Assembly: GCA_003249625.1 (NCBI GenBank)
Contig: QKII01000041.1
Location: forward strand, 1-9,159
Direction: 5' to 3'
Length of the DNA stretch: 9,159 nt
Source: Propionivibrio sp.
GTDB lineage: Bacteria; Pseudomonadota; Gammaproteobacteria; Burkholderiales; Rhodocyclaceae
The translations under genes and the position numbers were made by a program. Positions 1 to 7,074 of this stretch are shown here, one piece after another; position 1 is the stretch's first letter; every line of letters begins with the position of its first letter. The notes below the pieces were generated by a model, which was not told the DNA's origin, ran no database searches, and saw only the letters and a list, made by a program, of their open reading frames with translations.

Positions 1-277
1 TGGCCCATTGGCCGGACGGCGAGAAATTGAATTCCCGATAGGCACTATGGCCGCTGTGCCCGACGAAGGCCTCGAAGCAGGTGTGTTCCCAGAGATTGTC
101 AACGCGGGCCGGGTCTTGTTGTGCCGGCACGCGCAGTCGGGCGATGTCGCCGCGCAGGCAATAGTGGAAGACGACGTGCCCCGGGTGGAAGTCGATCGTC
201 GCTTCGATGCTGCGGACGGCCGGGGCTGGAGTCGCGGGGTGCGGAACAAGGGTGAAGGTGTGCTTAGAGGGCATCAT
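1..277 (-). CDS. DOMON-like domain protein, N-terminal part (runs off left edge)
   Basis: The minus strand is open from an ATG at 277-275 to the window edge, giving 92 complete codons with no stop. The protein begins MMPSKHTFTLVPHP and contains LWEHTCFEAFVG followed by YREFNFSPSGQWA. That combination is typical of the proteobacterial DOMON-like family (the group related to the DOMON_murB_like domain), small proteins with a predicted beta-sandwich ligand-binding fold and no established function. No signal peptide is visible, so it is probably cytoplasmic. The first ATG overlaps the stop of the upstream LysR gene as ATGA (277-274), so the two genes are probably co-transcribed and translationally coupled; a second ATG follows directly at 274-272. 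The plus-strand reading frame over the same bases resembles no family I know and is taken as a shadow. The family call is from memory of the motif; the C-terminal part is missing. Confidence 0.78.
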   Translation of the reverse strand, partial: MMPSKHTFTLVPHPATPAPAVRSIEATIDFHPGHVVFHYCLRGDIARLRVPAQQDPARVDNLWEHTCFEAFVGHSGHSAYREFNFSPSGQWA

Positions 278-1176
278 GGCGTGTCGAGGTAAGTCGTTTT
301 CAGGTCGGCAAGAAAAGCCTTCGTGATCTCGTCAAGGCGGCGGGATTTTCTGGAAACGAGATGGAAGGTTACGTCATACTGAAACAGTAAAGGGTTGAGC
401 GGCGCCATCAGTCCGAGCGATACGTACGGTTCGGCGAAGTGTTGCGGAAGATAGCCGAGATGCCCCGACATGATCAGCAGTGCCATGGCCTCCATGTTGT
501 CGGCGATGGCCGTGGTGCGGTAGGGCGGTGCGGTCGGCATCGAGGCCGGAAGTGCATAGCTGCGCCAGGCCCAGTCGTGGTCGCTTACATCGCTGGCGGT
601 GACTTGTCCGGCAACCGGAAAGAGTGGATGGGTATGCCCGCAGTAGGCGATTTGCCGTTCGATGAACAGGGGGGTGTAATCGAGGGCCGGCGCACGGTGC
701 CAGAAATAGCCGATGGCGATCTGGATACCGCCGTTCAACAATCGCTCTTCCAAATCGCGCGGGGAATGGATGCCGATATTGAAGCGAACAGCTTCGTTGC
801 GCTCCCGAAAACGGCGGATCGCTTGACTGAGCCGGATGTTCTGCGTGGTTGGCGTGTGCCCGATCAGGCCGATGTCCAGCGTGCCGACAAGCTGCTTGCC
901 GATATTTCTTGCTTGGCGTTCGAAGTTTTCAACAGTGCGCAGCAACTCGCGGCTCATTTCGACGAACCACCGGCCCTTGTCGGTCAATTGAAAGCCGCTA
1001 CGGCCGCGCTGGCACAGCCGGAAGCCGAGCCGAGTTTCGAGTGTTGCGAGTTGCGTGCTGATCGTCGGCTGGCCGACGTTGAGCAGTGTCTGTGCCTGGC
1101 TGATTCCGCCAGCCTGGACGACCGTCAGAAAAACGCGAATCAGGCGCAGGTCGAGGTCGCTCAGCTGTCCGATCAT
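274..1176 (-). CDS. LysR-type transcriptional regulator
   Basis: A 300-residue protein, normal length for the family. The N-terminal winged helix-turn-helix covers about residues 8-67, with the recognition-helix region GQPTISTQLATLE near residues 35-47 and the wing GFQLTDKG at 61-68. A linker helix and a two-lobed periplasmic-binding-like effector domain (about residues 95-300) follow. The start is fixed: an in-frame TGA lies at 1182-1180, two codons upstream, so ATG 1176 is the first possible start. No Shine-Dalgarno sequence precedes it. The gene is divergent from the ureohydrolase operon, the classic layout in which a LysR protein controls its neighbour. In Pseudomonas aeruginosa the guanidinobutyrase gene gbuA also has a LysR regulator (GbuR) beside it (from memory), so a similar role with a guanidino or amino-acid effector is inferred. 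The effector cannot be read from the sequence. Confidence 0.93.
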   Translation of the reverse strand: MIGQLSDLDLRLIRVFLTVVQAGGISQAQTLLNVGQPTISTQLATLETRLGFRLCQRGRSGFQLTDKGRWFVEMSRELLRTVENFERQARNIGKQLVGTLDIGLIGHTPTTQNIRLSQAIRRFRERNEAVRFNIGIHSPRDLEERLLNGGIQIAIGYFWHRAPALDYTPLFIERQIAYCGHTHPLFPVAGQVTASDVSDHDWAWRSYALPASMPTAPPYRTTAIADNMEAMALLIMSGHLGYLPQHFAEPYVSLGLMAPLNPLLFQYDVTFHLVSRKSRRLDEITKAFLADLKTTYLDTP

Positions 1177-1181
1177 GGATC

Positions 1182-1209
1182 AATTTACATTGAAAAACGT
1201 CAATGTAAA
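1182..1209 (-). promoter_or_regulatory. Candidate sigma70 promoter of the lysR gene
   Basis: Read on the minus strand, TTTACA (1209-1204, five of six matches to TTGACA) is followed after 16 bases by TAAATT (1187-1182, four of six matches to TATAAT). The -10 box ends five bases before the lysR ATG, so a start six or seven bases downstream would fall on or beside the ATG itself and give a leaderless or almost leaderless mRNA. The absence of a Shine-Dalgarno sequence fits this. The promoter is inferred by eye only. Confidence 0.4.
1184..1209. promoter_or_regulatory. Perfect 10-bp inverted repeat, candidate LysR operator
   Basis: TTTACATTGA (1184-1193) and TCAATGTAAA (1200-1209) are perfect inverted arms around a 6-bp spacer, AAAACG. 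Such AT-rich dyads between a LysR gene and its divergent target are typical binding sites for this family, although the symmetric centre here does not give the textbook T-N11-A spacing. The arms overlap both boxes of the candidate lysR promoter, so binding would be expected to repress lysR itself while leaving room to activate the operon promoter on the other side. A small second palindrome, AAACGTTT, adjoins it at 1207-1214. Confidence 0.6.
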
Positions 1210-1214
1210 CGTTT

Positions 1215-1228
1215 GTCATTCGTCATTC
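1215..1228. repeat. Tandem GTCATTC heptamer
   Basis: Two exact head-to-tail copies of GTCATTC lie at 1215-1221 and 1222-1228, just beyond the inverted repeat and upstream of the ureohydrolase gene. They lie about one helical turn from the dyad and could form part of the activation half of a LysR binding region, or simply be chance. A weak promoter-like pair, TTCAAT (1226-1231) and TAGACT (1249-1254) with 17-bp spacing, starts inside the second copy and could drive the operon. Confidence 0.3.
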
Positions 1229-1290
1229 AATCCGATTGTTTCGGGACGTAGACTGGCTCACGTCGCCGTTACCGCGAGTCGGAGAAAGCA

Positions 1291-2283
1291 ATGCCAGTTG
1301 AACCCTTGTTCCAACCTGTCAGCGGAAATACCATGCCGCGTTTCGGTGGCGTGGCAACGATGCTGCGTTTGCCGGTCGTCGAGAACGCAGACGACCTCGA
1401 TGTGTGCTTTGTCGGCGTTCCGTTTGACCTCGGTACGTCGAACCGCTCGGGTACGCGTCTCGGGCCACGCCAGATCCGCGCCGAATCGGCCCTGATTCGT
1501 CCCTACAATATGGCGACACGGGCGGCGCCGTTCGATTCGCTGCGTGTTGCCGATGTCGGTGATATCGCGATCAATCCCTATTCGCTGCACGACTCGATCG
1601 CGCGGATCGAGGATGGTGCCTCGGCTTTGATCAACAAGGGATGCCGCCCGATCGCACTCGGTGGCGACCATACCATTACCCTGCCGCTGCTGCGCGCGAT
1701 GCATCAGCGCCACGGCAAGGTCGGGCTGATTCATGTCGATGCGCACTCGGATATCAACGACACGATGTTCGGCGAAAAGATCGCGCACGGCACGCCGTTC
1801 CGCCGTGCGGTTGAGGAAGGTTTGCTCGATTGTCACCGGGTTGCGCAGATTGGTCTGCGCGGCAGCGGCTATACCGCGGAGGATTTCGACTGGAGCCGGG
1901 AACAGGGGTTTCGCGTCGTTCCTGCAGAAGAATGCTGGTTCAAGTCGCTGGCACCGTTGATGCGTGAGGTGGTGGCGCATGTCGGTAGTGGCCCGGTGTA
2001 TCTGAGCTTCGATATCGACGGCATTGATCCTGCGTTTGCCCCGGGAACAGGGACCCCTGAAGTGGGAGGGCTGACAACGCCGCAAGCGCTGGAAATCATC
2101 CGTGGGTTGCGCGGCCTGAATCTTGTCGGCGCGGATGTCGTCGAGGTGTCGCCGCCCTATGACCCGTACGGCACGACGGCGGTACTTGCCGCCAATCTGG
2201 CTTTCGAGATGCTGTGCGTCATGCCCGGCGTCGTTTATCGGGAACGGGAGTCAACGTTCCGCTCTTCCTGTAATGTTTCATGA
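1291..2283 (+). CDS. Agmatinase-family ureohydrolase (SpeB/GbuA type), probably guanidinobutyrase
   Basis: A 330-residue ureohydrolase (arginase/agmatinase superfamily), which removes urea from a guanidino compound at a dinuclear Mn site in the cytoplasm. All metal ligands are visible: H127 in GGDH, D150, H152 and D154 in DAHSD, D241 and D243 in SFDIDGIDP. The conserved EVGGLT (257-262) and EVSPPYD (285-291) follow. The N-terminal GNTMPRFGG and the segment FGEKIAHGT match what I remember of P. aeruginosa guanidinobutyrase GbuA better than biosynthetic SpeB, so 4-guanidinobutyrate to GABA plus urea is the preferred guess; agmatine, guanidinopropionate or guanidine remain possible. GGAG at 1281-1284 sits six bases before the ATG. 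A secreted binding protein follows after 17 bp and a LysR gene is divergent, suggesting an inducible catabolic operon. The last 14 residues or so form a variable tail. Confidence 0.93.
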   Translation: MPVEPLFQPVSGNTMPRFGGVATMLRLPVVENADDLDVCFVGVPFDLGTSNRSGTRLGPRQIRAESALIRPYNMATRAAPFDSLRVADVGDIAINPYSLHDSIARIEDGASALINKGCRPIALGGDHTITLPLLRAMHQRHGKVGLIHVDAHSDINDTMFGEKIAHGTPFRRAVEEGLLDCHRVAQIGLRGSGYTAEDFDWSREQGFRVVPAEECWFKSLAPLMREVVAHVGSGPVYLSFDIDGIDPAFAPGTGTPEVGGLTTPQALEIIRGLRGLNLVGADVVEVSPPYDPYGTTAVLAANLAFEMLCVMPGVVYRERESTFRSSCNVS

Positions 2284-2300
2284 TCCGAAAGGGAGTTCGC

Positions 2301-3332
2301 ATGAAAAAAGCTGTTCTTTCCGTTTCCTTCGCCCTCGCTTTCGCGGCGGCACCGATATTGGCAGCCGATCTGGTCGTCGTCTCGTTCGGCGGCAACAACA
2401 AGGATGCGCAGGCCAAGGCGTTTTACGAGCCTTTCCAGAAGTCGACCGGCGGTAAGCTGGTCGCAGGCGAATACAGTGGCGAATTGGCGAAGATCAAGGC
2501 GATGGTCGACACCCGCAGCGTCAACTGGGACGTCGTCGAGGTCGGTTCGTCAGAACTTGCCCGCGGTTGCGAGGAAGGACTGTTCGAGCAACTCGATCCG
2601 GCAAAGATTGCTGACGGCAAGGATCTGATTGACGGCGCGGTTCAGCCCTGTGGCGTCGGGATATTTGTCTGGTCGACCGTGCTGGCCTACGATGGCGATC
2701 GCCTCAAGGTCGGTCCGAAGAACTGGAAGGATTTTTGGGATGTGAAGAAATTCCCGGGCAAGCGGGCGATGCACAAGGGCGCGCTTTATTCCCTGGAGAT
2801 CGCGTTGCTGGCCGATGGAGTGGATCGCAAGGACGTGTATAAAACCTTGAGCACGCCGGTGGGCGTGGATCGCGCCTTCAAGAAGCTCGATCAGTTGAAA
2901 CCGCACATCCAGTGGTGGGAGGCCGGTGCACAACCGGCTCAGTATCTTGTCGCTGGCGATGTGGTGATGAGTACCGCCTATAACGGGCGTATCGCGAATG
3001 CGCAGAAGGAAGGCAAGAACCTGAAGATCGTCTGGGACGGCAACATCTACGATTTCGACTATTGGGCGATCCCCAAGGGGAGCAGCAAGGTGGCAGAGGC
3101 GCAGAAGTTCATCGGTTTCGCCAGCCAGCCGGAGAATCAGAAAGTCTTTTCGGAAACGATCGCCTATGGGCCGGCGAGCAAAAAGGCGCTGACGTTGGTC
3201 AACAAGAAGGCACTCGGCGAATTGCCCAATGCGCCGCAGAACAACGCCCATGCCGTCGTCGTCGACACGCGCTTCTGGACGGAGTACGGCGAGTCACTGG
3301 AGCAGCGTTTCAACGCCTGGGCGGCGCGCTGA
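2301..3332 (+). CDS. Periplasmic PotD-like ABC transporter substrate-binding protein
   Basis: A 343-residue extracellular solute-binding protein of the spermidine/putrescine (PotD/YdcS-like) group, which delivers a small cationic ligand to an ABC importer. Residues 1-22 form a clear Sec signal peptide: MKK, a hydrophobic core, and a cleavage region PILAAD; no lipobox is present. Mature features are VVVSFGGNN at the start, NWDVVEVGSSE near 75-85, WWEAGAQPAQYLVAGDVVMS in the hinge/second lobe and YDFDYWAIPKGS later. The only two cysteines, C90 and C117, could form a disulfide. The start at 2301 is chosen because GGGAG (2291-2295) lies five bases before it and the signal peptide is then normal; an in-frame ATG at 2280 overlaps the upstream TGA as ATGA and would add seven residues. 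It is in an operon with the ureohydrolase. No permease or ATPase gene follows before the terminator. The ligand is inferred to be a guanidino compound or polyamine. Confidence 0.92.
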   Translation: MKKAVLSVSFALAFAAAPILAADLVVVSFGGNNKDAQAKAFYEPFQKSTGGKLVAGEYSGELAKIKAMVDTRSVNWDVVEVGSSELARGCEEGLFEQLDPAKIADGKDLIDGAVQPCGVGIFVWSTVLAYDGDRLKVGPKNWKDFWDVKKFPGKRAMHKGALYSLEIALLADGVDRKDVYKTLSTPVGVDRAFKKLDQLKPHIQWWEAGAQPAQYLVAGDVVMSTAYNGRIANAQKEGKNLKIVWDGNIYDFDYWAIPKGSSKVAEAQKFIGFASQPENQKVFSETIAYGPASKKALTLVNKKALGELPNAPQNNAHAVVVDTRFWTEYGESLEQRFNAWAAR

Positions 3333-3347
3333 CCGACTCTGGAAATG

Positions 3348-3376
3348 AAAAAGCCGGCAGGAATCGCCGGCTTTTT
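3348..3376. terminator. Bidirectional rho-independent terminator
   Basis: AAAAAGCCGGC (3348-3358) and GCCGGCTTTTT (3366-3376) form an 11-bp perfect stem around a 7-base loop, with A and T runs on both sides. It lies 15 bp after the binding-protein stop and 28 bp beyond the tpx stop on the other strand, so it can end both convergent transcripts. It also shows that the ureohydrolase operon ends here with two genes. Confidence 0.93.
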
Positions 3377-3404
3377 TGCGGATCGCTTTGGGGTCGTATG
3401 AGGA

Positions 3405-3911
3405 TCAGACCAAGGCCTTTACGGCTGCATCGTAATCCGGTTCGTTCTTGATTTCGGAAACGAGTTCGCTGTACAGAACCTTGTTGTTCTCGTCGAGAAC
3501 AACAACAGCGCGCGCGGCGACGCCGACCAGCGGACCGGTGGATAGTTCGACACCGTAGTTCTTGATGAACTCGTTGCCGCGCATCGTCGACAGCGTGATG
3601 ACGTTGGTCAGGCCTTCGGCGCCGCAGAAGCGTTTCTGAGCGAACGGCAGATCGGCGGAAATGCACAGGACGACGGTGTTCGGCAGTTCGCTGGCGCGCT
3701 TGTTGAAGGTGCGTACCGAGGTGGCGCAGGTTGGCGTGTCGATGCTCGGGAAGATGTTCAGCACCTTGCGTTTGCCGTCGAACTGCTTGAGGGGAATGTC
3801 GGACAGATCAGCGCCGACGAGCGAAAAATCATGAGCGGTCTGGCCTTGTTTCGGGAAGTCGCCGATGACCTTGATGGGATTGCCGCCGAGGGTAACGATG
3901 TTGGTTGTCAT
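3405..3911 (-). CDS. tpx: Thiol peroxidase (atypical 2-Cys peroxiredoxin)
   Basis: A 168-residue peroxiredoxin of the Tpx family, which reduces hydrogen peroxide and alkyl hydroperoxides using thioredoxin. The peroxidatic cysteine is C62 in [10 protein letters not shown] and the resolving cysteine is C96 in RFCGAEG; the spacing equals that of E. coli Tpx (C61/C95). The N-terminal [10 protein letters not shown] and [13 protein letters not shown] are also characteristic. No signal peptide is seen. The start is supported by GAGGAAAC (3922-3915) a few bases before the ATG. It is a single-gene unit, divergent from pepN and ending at the shared terminator facing the ureohydrolase operon. No OxyR or other redox operator was recognised upstream. 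Length and residues are complete, so it should be functional. Confidence 0.97.
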   Translation of the reverse strand: MTTNIVTLGGNPIKVIGDFPKQGQTAHDFSLVGADLSDIPLKQFDGKRKVLNIFPSIDTPTCATSVRTFNKRASELPNTVVLCISADLPFAQKRFCGAEGLTNVITLSTMRGNEFIKNYGVELSTGPLVGVAARAVVVLDENNKVLYSELVSEIKNEPDYDAAVKALV

Positions 3912-4072
3912 ATTGTTTCCTCTAATTGTCTGGTTGTAATGGGTATTTCTGCGTCGGTCCGCCAGCGGGTTCGGCGCGGCCGATGGCTCTTTGTCAGCGA
4001 GCGTGTGGAAAAGTTCGTAACGCCGGGTTCCGGTATCATTTCGTCTTCCCCAACCCTCATGATGTTGCCGAC
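3912..4072. promoter_or_regulatory. Divergent tpx-pepN intergenic region
   Basis: These 161 bp separate two divergent genes and must hold both promoters. On the plus strand TATCAT (4034-4039) is a reasonable -10 box that would place the pepN start about 27 bases before its ATG, but no good -35 box stands at the proper distance. On the minus strand only the tpx ribosome binding site is clear. No palindromic operator was found. Confidence 0.35.
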
Positions 4073-6688
4073 ATGTCCCACGATACGCCTATCCCCACTC
4101 GCCTTGAAGACTATACGCCGCCGCCGTTCCTGATCGATGCTGTTCGTCTCGATGTCGATGTTCGCGATCAGGAAACTCTGGTTACGGCTGTTCTCAATGT
4201 CCAGCGGAATTCAACGGTCGTCGATCGTGTTCCATTGGTACTCGACGGCGAGGATCTGGAAACCCTGTCGGTCAGTGTGGACGGGCGTGGACTGGCGGCG
4301 AGCGAGTTCAGTGTTGACGGCAACCGGTTGGTGATCGCCGAGGTTCCGGATAGCTTCACGCTGACGACGACAGTGCGCATTCAACCCGACAAGAACACAC
4401 AGCTCTCCGGCTTTTACCGCTCACGTGACGGTTACTTCACGCAGTGCGAGCCGGAAGGGTTCCGGCGTATCACCTGGTTCATCGATCGGCCCGATGTGAT
4501 GGCGCGCTACACGGTAACGCTGCATGCCGACAAGGCGACGTTTCCCGTCCTGCTGGCCAACGGCAACCCGGTCGCAGCCGGTGACGAGGCGGATAGCCGC
4601 CATTTCGCGACTTGGGAGGATCCGTTCCGCAAGCCGAGTTACCTGTTCGCCATGGTTGCCGGCAAACTCGATGTCTTGCGGGATACCTACCGCACGGCGT
4701 CGGGACGCGAGGTTCAACTGGCAATCTTCGTCGAACCCGGCAAGCTCGATCAGTGCGCGCATGCGATGGAAGCCCTGAAGAAGTCGATGCGCTGGGACGA
4801 GCGGCGTTTCGGCCTCGAGTGCGACCTCGACCACTACATGATCGTTGCCGTCGGCGACTTCAACATGGGGGCGATGGAGAACAAGGGGCTCAATATCTTC
4901 AACACCAAATACGTGCTGGCGCGTGCCGATCTGGCGACCGATGGCGACTTCGAGAACATCGACCGTGTCGTCGCCCACGAGTATTTCCACAACTGGACCG
5001 GTAACCGCGTGACCTGCCGCGACTGGTTTCAGCTCTCCCTGAAGGAAGGACTCACCGTTTTTCGCGACCAGGAATTCGGCGCCGACACGCACAGCCGGCA
5101 GGTCGCTCGCATCCGCGAGGTGCGCGGTCTGCGCGCCATGCAGTTCCCCGAGGATGCCGGTCCGATGGCGCATCCGGTGCGCCCGTCGACCTACGTCGAG
5201 ATCAACAACTTCTACACGGCGACGGTCTATGAGAAGGGCGCCGAGGTCGTGCGGATGATCCAGACGCTGATCGGTCGTGATGCCTTCCGCAAGGGGATCG
5301 ACATCTATTTTGAGCGGCACGATGGGCAGGCGGTGACCTGTGATGACTTCGTCGCGGCGATGGCGTCGGCGTCCGGCTTCGATTTTTCCCCGTTCATGGC
5401 CTGGTACCGCCAAGCTGGAACGCCGCGCGTTGCGGCACGAGGTATGTACGACGCGGCGAGCCGTCGCTATGCGCTGACGCTTGCGCAATCCTGCGCGCCG
5501 ACGCCGGGACAGCCGGAAAAAACGCCGTACCTGATCCCCGTCGCAATCGGCCTGGTCGGGCCGGACGGCAAGGATGTCGATCTGGCGGGCACGACGACGA
5601 CGGTCCTGCAACTCACAGAGCCTGAGCAGACCTTCGTTTTCGAAAACGTCCCTGATGCCCCTGTACCATCGTTGCTGCGCAATTTTTCGGCACCGGTCGT
5701 TCTTGACTATCCCTACAGTGACGCCGAACTCGCGCACCTGTTGGCTCACGACAGCGACCCGTTCAACCGCTGGGAGGCCGGGCAACGCCTGTTCGGGCGA
5801 CTGATCCTAACCAACGCCGAGCGGATCGGGCAGGGGGGAAATCCCGAATGGCCAGCCAGCGTAATCGACGCGGCGCGCAAGGTGTTGCTCAGCGACAGCG
5901 ATCCGGCGTTCATCGCCGAAGCACTGACCTTGCCTGGCGAGGCCACGCTGGCCGAACAGATGGAGGTTGTCGACCCCGAGGCGTTGTTCCTGGCGCGCAG
6001 TGGCCTGGCGCGGGCGCTGGCAGTGGCGCTGGAAACCGATTTCCGGACGCTCTACACGCGTCTGGCCCCGGTCGGCGACTATCGGCCGGATACGGCCGAG
6101 GCCGGGCGGCGGCGCTTGCGCAATCTATGCCTCGATTTTCTGAATCGCACCGATACCTCCGGCAATCGCGCGCTGGCCTTTGGCCAGTTCCTATCTGCCG
6201 ACAACATGACCGACCAGTTCGCCGCGCTTGCCGTGCTGGCCAACAGCTCCGGTGATGAGGGTGGGCGGGCGCTGGCGGATTTTTACCAGCGCTGGCAGCA
6301 TGAGGCGTTGGTCGTCGACAAGTGGCTGGCTGTGCAGTCTGCGAGCTGTCTGCCGGATACGCCGCAACGCGTGGACGAGCTTACGCGCCATCCCGCCTTC
6401 GATCTGAAAAACCCGAACAAGGTGTATTCGCTGCTGCGCACCTTCGGCGCAAATCACCGGCACTTCCATGCGGCCGACGGGCGTGGATACCGCTTCCTCG
6501 CTGACAGAATCGGCGAACTCGATCCGGTTAACCCGCAGGTTGCCGCGCGCCTCGCTCGTTGTTTCGATCGGTGGATGAAATTCGATAACGGCCGACAGGC
6601 GCATGCGCGAGCGGCGCTCGAAAGCCTGCATCGTCGGGAGGGCTTGTCGCGCGACGTTTTCGAGGTGGTGGACAAAGCATTGCGATAA
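4073..6688 (+). CDS. pepN: Aminopeptidase N (M1 family zinc metallopeptidase)
   Basis: An 871-residue cytoplasmic aminopeptidase that removes N-terminal residues from peptides; E. coli PepN has 870. The exopeptidase motif GAMEN is at 266-270, the zinc motif HEYFH at 302-306 with the third ligand E325, and the transition-state tyrosine is Y386 in TVYEKGAEV. All are offset by about five residues from E. coli (E264, H297, H301, E320, Y381). Domains in order are an N-terminal beta domain (about 1-195), the thermolysin-like catalytic domain (about 196-445), a beta-sandwich (about 446-550) and the C-terminal helical domain. The start [22 protein letters not shown] matches the usual family N-terminus; the same frame stays open upstream to an ATG at 3926, but that extension is unlike the family. 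No clear Shine-Dalgarno sequence precedes 4073. It is divergent from tpx and appears to be a single-gene unit. Confidence 0.97.
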   Translation: MSHDTPIPTRLEDYTPPPFLIDAVRLDVDVRDQETLVTAVLNVQRNSTVVDRVPLVLDGEDLETLSVSVDGRGLAASEFSVDGNRLVIAEVPDSFTLTTTVRIQPDKNTQLSGFYRSRDGYFTQCEPEGFRRITWFIDRPDVMARYTVTLHADKATFPVLLANGNPVAAGDEADSRHFATWEDPFRKPSYLFAMVAGKLDVLRDTYRTASGREVQLAIFVEPGKLDQCAHAMEALKKSMRWDERRFGLECDLDHYMIVAVGDFNMGAMENKGLNIFNTKYVLARADLATDGDFENIDRVVAHEYFHNWTGNRVTCRDWFQLSLKEGLTVFRDQEFGADTHSRQVARIREVRGLRAMQFPEDAGPMAHPVRPSTYVEINNFYTATVYEKGAEVVRMIQTLIGRDAFRKGIDIYFERHDGQAVTCDDFVAAMASASGFDFSPFMAWYRQAGTPRVAARGMYDAASRRYALTLAQSCAPTPGQPEKTPYLIPVAIGLVGPDGKDVDLAGTTTTVLQLTEPEQTFVFENVPDAPVPSLLRNFSAPVVLDYPYSDAELAHLLAHDSDPFNRWEAGQRLFGRLILTNAERIGQGGNPEWPASVIDAARKVLLSDSDPAFIAEALTLPGEATLAEQMEVVDPEALFLARSGLARALAVALETDFRTLYTRLAPVGDYRPDTAEAGRRRLRNLCLDFLNRTDTSGNRALAFGQFLSADNMTDQFAALAVLANSSGDEGGRALADFYQRWQHEALVVDKWLAVQSASCLPDTPQRVDELTRHPAFDLKNPNKVYSLLRTFGANHRHFHAADGRGYRFLADRIGELDPVNPQVAARLARCFDRWMKFDNGRQAHARAALESLHRREGLSRDVFEVVDKALR

Positions 6689-6703
6689 CCTGATTTTCAG
6701 TGG

Positions 6704-6728
6704 CCATTACCGCTGCATTGGATAATGG
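6704..6728 (+). repeat. Small hairpin shortly after pepN
   Basis: CCATTACC (6704-6711) can pair with GGATAATGG (6720-6728) if one A is bulged, leaving an 8-base loop. It lies 15 bp after the pepN stop, where a terminator would be expected, but no T run follows and the stem is AT-rich, so it is at most a weak transcript-end structure. Confidence 0.3.
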
Positions 6729-6978
6729 TTGCGTGGTTTGACATCGGCGCGGTGGCATTTGGCAAACAATTTGTCGTTCTCATTGCCTGTGGCGCCGGTG
6801 CGTTCAACACTGTGGATCTGTGCGCTTGTCTTCGATGGTGACCCCGGTCTGTCGATGCGCCATTCCGATGCGCTTCAATACCGAATACATCGGGTTGAAG
6901 GGTGTGCTGGCGAGGCCCGGCGGCATACGATTATCTGATTCCGGGGTTTTCTTATCCTTCCCGCAATGGGACAATCCT

Positions 6979-7008
6979 GCCTTCTTTTTTTTGGCATGCC
7001 GAGAAGGC
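6979..7008. repeat. Inverted repeat enclosing a T8 run and a GGCATGCC palindrome
   Basis: GCCTTCT (6979-6985) and AGAAGGC (7002-7008) are perfect 7-bp inverted arms. Between them lie the rest of an eight-T run (6985-6992) and the self-complementary GGCATGCC (6993-7000). The T run sits inside the loop rather than after the stem, so this is not a normal intrinsic terminator. Function is unknown; a protein-binding site in the leader of the next gene is possible. Confidence 0.35.
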
Positions 7009-7048
7009 GGATAACTGCCACCCGTGCCGCAAAGGGGAGTCGCTCACG

Positions 7049-7071
7049 ATCGAAGCCCCGATAGGGTCGAT
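7049..7071 (+). promoter_or_regulatory. Hairpin covering the ribosome binding site of the GGDEF-EAL gene
   Basis: ATCGA (7049-7053) pairs with TCGAT (7067-7071) and, after a two-base bulge (AG, 7054-7055), CCC (7056-7058) pairs with GGG (7064-7066) around a five-base loop. The only Shine-Dalgarno-like sequence for the gene, AGGG at 7063-7066, is therefore mostly inside the stem, which ends three bases before the ATG at 7075. Folding was judged by eye; translational regulation is inferred. Confidence 0.45.
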
Positions 7072-7074
7072 TGA

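Larger units (their letters stand above)
6689..7074 (+). other. 386-bp intergenic region with no supported gene
   Basis: This stretch separates pepN from the GGDEF-EAL gene. Short open frames exist (for example 6820-7014, 64 codons) but their translations are compositionally odd and resemble no family I know, so I do not call them. No tRNA-like, IS-like or known riboswitch pattern was recognised, and the cyclic-di-GMP (GEMM) consensus was looked for without success. A direct repeat CGATGCGC occurs at 6853-6860 and 6866-6873. No canonical terminator for pepN was found. It presumably contains the promoter and leader of the downstream gene. Confidence 0.6.

Noticed and set aside
8..292. 94-codon plus-strand open frame at the left edge
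   Set aside because: The minus strand of the same bases reads as a DOMON-like protein with recognisable motifs, so this is a shadow.
439..1251. 270-codon plus-strand open frame opposite lysR
   Set aside because: The opposite strand encodes a complete LysR regulator; this translation has no recognisable domain and would run through the divergent promoter region.
2550..3251. 233-codon minus-strand open frame inside the binding-protein gene
   Set aside because: Antisense shadow of a gene with a signal peptide, ribosome binding site and terminator.
4421..5785. 454-codon minus-strand open frame inside pepN
   Set aside because: It is antisense to an aminopeptidase with all catalytic motifs; the arginine-rich translation fits no family and is explained by GC-rich codon bias.
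6740..6930. Possible sigma54 promoter in the gap upstream of the GGDEF-EAL gene
   Set aside because: Several TGGC strings occur, but none has GC at the required spacing from GG.
6820..7014. Possible small protein of 64 codons in the intergenic gap
   Set aside because: No ribosome binding site, no recognisable motif, and it ends in a T-run-derived phenylalanine stretch; kept only as a question within the gap.
7009..7074. Possible cyclic-di-GMP (GEMM) riboswitch ahead of the GGDEF-EAL gene
   Set aside because: A CGCAAAGG-like string near 7028 looked suggestive, but the other conserved elements and the two-stem layout are missing.
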